Source of the DNA: Euwallacea fornicatus
Taxonomy: Eukaryota > Arthropoda > Insecta > Coleoptera > Curculionidae
NCBI RefSeq assembly: GCF_040115645.1
Contig: NC_089554.1
Coordinates: 3,286,001-3,350,000, forward strand
Reading direction: 5' to 3'
Length of the DNA stretch: 64,000 nt
Below are positions 59,947 through 64,000 of this stretch, piece by piece. Numbering within the stretch: position 1 is the first letter of the stretch; every line of letters starts with the position of its first letter. Under the pieces are notes generated by a model. That model did no database searches and was not told the DNA's origin. It saw only the letters and a program-made list of their open reading frames with translations. Both the position numbers and the translations under genes were made by a program.

Positions 59947-61211
59947 TTAGGTCGTGTAGTATGAAATGAGTAGAATTAAATTGAAGCTTTAGTCATTTTT
60001 TTTTCATATGAAATGTTTTTATTGTCAATCGAAATATGCACCACCATTGTCAAACACTTCTGCCATTTAACGGGAATTCCCCTGCTGTAAAAGCCTGCAG
60101 GCCGGGAGTCGATAAACTCGTGGAAGGCAGCTTTGACAGCCTCGTCGGAGTTGAATGTTTTCCCTACCAAGAAGCTATCCAAATTTTTAAAGAAGTGGTA
60201 ATCAGTGGGTGCTAAGTCGGGTGAATACGGTGGATGACGAAGAGTTTCCAATTCCAACTCCTGTAGCTTGGCCGAGGTGACTGGTGCGGTGTGTGGCCGA
60301 GCGTTGTCGCGCAATAATAGCGGTGCGCTTCCATTGACTAATCTTGGCTGCTTAACCGTCAGTTGCCTCATCATTTCGGTCAGTTGTCGGCAGTAGACAT
60401 CAGCCGTAATCGATTCACCTGGTCTCATGAAGCTGTGATGGATGACACCTGCGTTGGACCACCAAACGGACACCATAAGCTTCTTTGGATAAAGATTTTT
60501 TTTCGCACAATGTTTTGGTGGTTCATCTTGATCCAACCACTGCGATGAACGTCCGGTATTGTCATATAGGATCCATTTCTCATCACAAGTAACAATCCGA
60601 TTCAAAAATGGATCGTTATTATACCGGCACAACAAAGAAACACAAGCTTCGAGACGTCGTCCTTTCCGTATGTCGCTCAACTCATGCGGTACCCACTTGT
60701 CCAGCTTTTTCACCTCACCAATTTCACCCAAATGAGTCAACATTGTTTTTTTGGTTACACTGAATGTTAACGAAAATTCGAACGCACTTTGACGTGGGTT
60801 CGCCTCCACCACGGCTTTCAGATGATCGTTATCCACTTGAGCTTCAGGTCGTCCACGTGGTTCATTCGTTAGGTCAAAATTGCCTGAACGCAATTTCATG
60901 AACCAACGAGATACTGTTTGCTGTGAAGTGACTTCAGTACCAAACGAATCATTAATATTGCGAGCCGTCTGAGCTGTAGTGGTTCTACGGTTCATTAACA
61001 CACGAATTTCACTGTTTTGCATGGCCGCACAAAAATTTTTATAAAAATAAAAGTTTTCAATAGTTTTTAACGCTTTAAACTCTAATCGAAAGAGGAAGAA
61101 TGTGCCTTTTCCACATGAAAAAGTCAAGTCCAAATATAGATTTAGAGTGAAGTTATTCGCAGTTGAATGTGGCATTTCAAGAATCTACTCATTTCGTACT
61201 ACACGACCTAA
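59947..61211 (-). mobile_element. nearly intact mariner transposon
   Basis: The left end TTAGGTCGTGTAGTATGAAA and the reverse-complemented right end TTAGGTCGTGTAGTACGAAA continue with TGAGTAGA, 28 bp with a single mismatch. Perfect TA duplications flank it (59945-59946 and 61212-61213). At 1265 bp with one open transposase gene it is the youngest-looking autonomous-type element in the window. Confidence 0.96.
59976..61175 (-). CDS. mariner transposase, catalytic core intact, C-terminus frameshifted
   Basis: Cut-and-paste transposase of the SETMAR-like (cecropia) mariner group. The 399-codon frame has a 51-residue non-conserved extension; the family start is Met52 at 61022 (MQNSEIRVLMNRRTTTAQTA), leaving 348 residues. 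Domains are two helix-turn-helix motifs (about 60-165) and KLDKWVPHELSD. VTCDEKWILYDN holds the first Asp, LLRDNARPHTAP the second, and YSPDLAPTDYHFF the third, with 34 residues between the last two as in mariner. GIPVKWQKC is shorter than usual by about three residues. After WQKC a one-base loss replaces the normal DNGGAYFD ending, which is still legible in the next frame, with a run-on tail of about 24 residues. No internal stop is present. The protein could be made; activity is uncertain. Confidence 0.9.
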   Translation of the reverse strand: MPHSTANNFTLNLYLDLTFSCGKGTFFLFRLEFKALKTIENFYFYKNFCAAMQNSEIRVLMNRRTTTAQTARNINDSFGTEVTSQQTVSRWFMKLRSGNFDLTNEPRGRPEAQVDNDHLKAVVEANPRQSAFEFSLTFSVTKKTMLTHLGEIGEVKKLDKWVPHELSDIRKGRRLEACVSLLCRYNNDPFLNRIVTCDEKWILYDNTGRSSQWLDQDEPPKHCAKKNLYPKKLMVSVWWSNAGVIHHSFMRPGESITADVYCRQLTEMMRQLTVKQPRLVNGSAPLLLRDNARPHTAPVTSAKLQELELETLRHPPYSPDLAPTDYHFFKNLDSFLVGKTFNSDEAVKAAFHEFIDSRPAGFYSRGIPVKWQKCLTMVVHISIDNKNISYEKKMTKASI

Positions 61212-61213
61212 TA

Positions 61214-62134
61214 ATTGTCCATAAATAAATCTCGATGCTTACGCCCAATAGTTATCCGAATACACACAAGACGCAAGAAAAATGGTGATACATTCAAAAT
61301 ATCCGGCCTTAGTGAGAAACCTTATAGAAGTCTTCGCCTTTCATAAGAGTTTAAAATCCACCCAATTTTCACGCTCACTTAGGCCAAGAGTTTTGGAACT
61401 TTTTTCTGAGGTTGCCATCGGGATATTGCTTTTCAAGTAAACGGGAGCAGTTTGAAGAATAAATGGGAAAATTTTGCCAACCTAAAGCCCCGACGCATTA
61501 ATTAATCACCCATCCGTTCAACCTATCTCAAGGAGTAGCGACAGCGAAGGAGCAAAACTAAAATAAGAAAACTTTTCTTATAAACGCTCCTGGTCAAGAC
61601 GATTTATCTTGGCGTGGCTACAAAAAGATTTTATTAGCTGATATAGTGAATATAAGATTTCACTTCCCGAGATTTCTTTAGAAATGGGCAAGAGCAAGTC
61701 GGAAACAATATATCTATGTAACATTTATATAACATTCAAGCGCAAATGGATCGAAACCGTTTGTTTACATCTTAGTTTCCATGGTGGAAACAAGGAGTTT
61801 ATGACCAGCGTTGTTTCACTTTGCGGCCTGCTGCTGCCGGCAACGGCAGTAAAACTTTGAAGTGTCCAACTTCTCGTCTAACTCGTCTTTAATCAAATAA
61901 TTATGTACAGAGTTGCTTCGTACATTTAGAGAACGCCTGCTACTTTCATTTAAAAAAAAAAAAAAAAAAAAAACTTTAAATAGAAAAGTTGTAGGGTTCA
62001 TCCGAAATTTCCGGAAAGTGTCACTTAACATAACAGATGTGTGTGGGAAAATTAAAAAAGGACGAAAAATTTATCGTGGCACATCCTTATAAATAAAAAA
62101 AAAATTAGATCCTTATTTTCTGATTTCGAATATA
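61214..62134. other. non-coding stretch with a poly-A run
   Basis: No gene recognised. An A homopolymer of about 22 bases lies at 61951-61972. No paired repeat ends were seen in it. Confidence 0.4.
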
Positions 62135-62400
62135 CAGGATCTCCATTTAACAACCCCTCTGACTTCTATGACTCATTATTTATGATTTCATAAAATACTA
62201 ATTGTAGGGATGCACAATGTTATTCACGCTATATGGCACGGAATATTATGGCCAAAATACTGGACGCTCAAAGACTTATCATTTTGGGGTATATAGGGGT
62301 CTATTATGGTTACTTTTAAAAATTACTTTCATATTGTAAGAGGTGTCCCAAAAATCCTCACAGTATTAAAGTTACGTTTTTTTTTTAGTGGAACTCCCTG
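62135..62400. mobile_element. 266-bp miniature element with CAGG ends
   Basis: The left end CAGGATCTCCATTTAA follows TA (62133-62134). The reverse-complemented right end CAGGGAGTTCCACTAA is next to TA (62401-62402). Pairing extends only about 16 bp with mismatches, and further inward nothing matches. No coding content. Confidence 0.55.
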
Positions 62401-62643
62401 TATATTACTACATTTCTGGATTGTCCAATTAAACAATTAATCAAACTAAGCGTCTGTTTTCATAAAGTTTAAAATACCTGAAACTTAAGATGCTTTAAAT
62501 AATTTAGATTTTATCAAGTTTTAACGTGATTTTCATGTTTTGAGTACTTAAAAAGTATTTAAGTTGCGTAAGCGTACTTTACAGTGAAGTGCAACAATAA
62601 ATCACATTTTGTATCCCGATCGTAATTAACTTCCCATCTTGCA

Positions 62644-63913
62644 CAGGGTGTCTCAAAAAAGCGGGGCGTCGCAAGGTGTAATTTTTTTAACCTGCATTTT
62701 TTCCAAGTAATAGAATCTTTTCTGGACTCTGTGTTAGTTGTAGACTTTTTTACCGCTTTGAAACTGTGACGTTTTAAAAGAAATTTTAAACATTTTCAAT
62801 GCTTCATAAAAAACATAATATCGCACTTAGCTTATTTTATATTTTAATACTTTTGGGATCGATTCTCATAAAAAAATTACCTAAACAGGCATGAAGGCAC
62901 GAATACTCATATAGTTACAAATACACACAGGGTGTTTACAATAACAACTTTAGTTTCCACCTTTTCAATTTCAATTTTCTTGATTTTTTCAAATAGGATG
63001 GTACGTTTTGTATGACTTTAAACGAACGAAAAGTCAATATTCTTCGTTATGGTATAAAATAGCGCTATATTGATCTTAAAATGCTAATGGAATTTTTAAT
63101 AATGTTTCGGAAAAACTTGCATTTATGACTAAAATGCCTAACTGTCAATCATGCGTTGCCATGGTTTCGATGTTTTTTTGTTTTCAGTTTTGACAGCTAG
63201 TTGACGTCTTAACTAATTTCTTTTAAGCTAATGCTTGGGTTTTCTACTATTGATACGGTTAATTTTCTCCTCCTAAGACCCTCTGGTTGAATACACTTAA
63301 TTTTAATGGCCACTTTTGAAATAAACAAATTTCGGGGAAACGGTAAACTGTAAATAAGCTATCAAAACTTAAAACAAAAAAACATCGAAACTGTGGTGAT
63401 GCGTGACGAACACTAAGCCGCTTAGCTGTAAATGCAGGTTTTCCCGAAATAATTAATAATTCCATTAATATTTAAGATAAATAGACATTGTTTTATACCA
63501 GAATAAATAAAATTGAATTTTTTTTCACCTTACGTCATAAAAAACATACCATCCTATATGAAAAAAAAAACTGAAGTTAAAAACGCGAAAATTCCAAATT
63601 TTATTGTGAACACCCTTTGTGCATTTTTTGCTAAAAGACTATTCCTGTCTGCTAAAGCGATCTTATATGAGAATCCACCCTAAAATTATCAAAATCTAAC
63701 TTAAGGTAATTACGATATCATTTTTTTTATGAGGCACTGTAAATATCTAAAGTTCCTTTTCATAATGTCATAATTTCGAGTTCTGCATCTCAGGATAAAA
63801 AAATCTGGGAATACCACGTGGTCAAGAAAGAATTCTATCGCGTGAATAAAATGCAGGGGGCCCAACTTAAAAAAATGATATTTTACGACATTCTGCTTTT
63901 TTGAGACACCCTA
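62644..63913. mobile_element. 1.27-kb giant fold-back element, ~557-bp arms
   Basis: The left arm 62644-63200 and right arm 63357-63913 are inverted copies of equal length around a spacer of 156 bp. Paired landmarks are CAGGGTGTCTCAAAAAAGC at the tips, TGCATTTT, GATAGAAT, GATTCTCATA, an internal CAGGGTGTTTACAATAA (62928) with its partner TTATTGTGAACACCCTT, GGATGGTA, TTCGATGTTTTTTTGTTTT and TTTTGACAGCT versus TTTTGATAGCT. TA flanks the right end (63914-63915), with CA on the left. No transposase. The internal motif makes it look like one fold-back within another, yet the arms pair continuously across it. Confidence 0.92.
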
Positions 63914-64000
63914 TACAGTTGTCACTAATTTCAAAAATTGCCTTCATTAGTCTCATATACATCCCCACAATTGAATTTTTTATTTAACGCAAATAAACTC

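Overview
The window looks like AT-rich nuclear DNA of an arthropod, most likely an insect. Introns of 50-58 bp with GT-AG borders, one conserved animal neural membrane-protein gene and a dense load of Tc1/mariner-type elements all point that way. A beetle is plausible from the general look, but the sequence does not prove it. There is no sign of bacterial, viral or plasmid organisation.

Only one host gene is recognisable. Five plus-strand exons at 43443-43745, 43800-43976, 44027-44205, 44264-44514 and 56989-57147 join in phase into about 356 codons. They encode the N-terminal extracellular half of a TMEM132-family protein, a cell-surface adhesion-type protein known mainly from nervous tissue. 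Three tiny introns are followed by one of about 12.5 kb packed with transposon remains. The signal-peptide exon and everything after the fifth exon, including the transmembrane segment, were not found here.

Most of the rest is transposon-derived. (1) Mariner: an almost intact 1265-bp copy at 59947-61211, a full-length but broken copy at 16391-17687, and relics near 8.3-9.2, 12.9-13.8, 30.6-31.1 and 33.9-34.2 kb. (2) Tc1: copies with inverted repeats at 1621-3693 and 31693-33230, and relics near 18.2-19.2, 33.3-33.7 and 48.8-49.7 kb. (3) A third lineage whose transposase has D(41)D-like spacing (rosa/VISITOR-like by my reading) and whose ends begin CAGGGTG at a TA target. It is present as bounded elements at 23415-25029, 34328-35193, 37159-38340 and 49817-51566, and as many fragments.

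Non-coding elements share the CAGGGTG/CACCCTG end and TA target site: 3281-3593, 9567-10512, 25167-25744, 39812-40624 and 62135-62400. Two are giant fold-backs: 40627-41862 (core arms about 450 bp) and 62644-63913 (arms about 557 bp). The terminal motif is often repeated inside the arm, at three loci almost exactly 110 bp from the end. This modular end structure is the most interesting signal in the window.

The remainder is a 14-bp minisatellite at 1-231, a 6-bp microsatellite at 56466-56548 and long unique-looking AT-rich stretches. I did not recognise any RNA gene, CRISPR array, promoter or operon.
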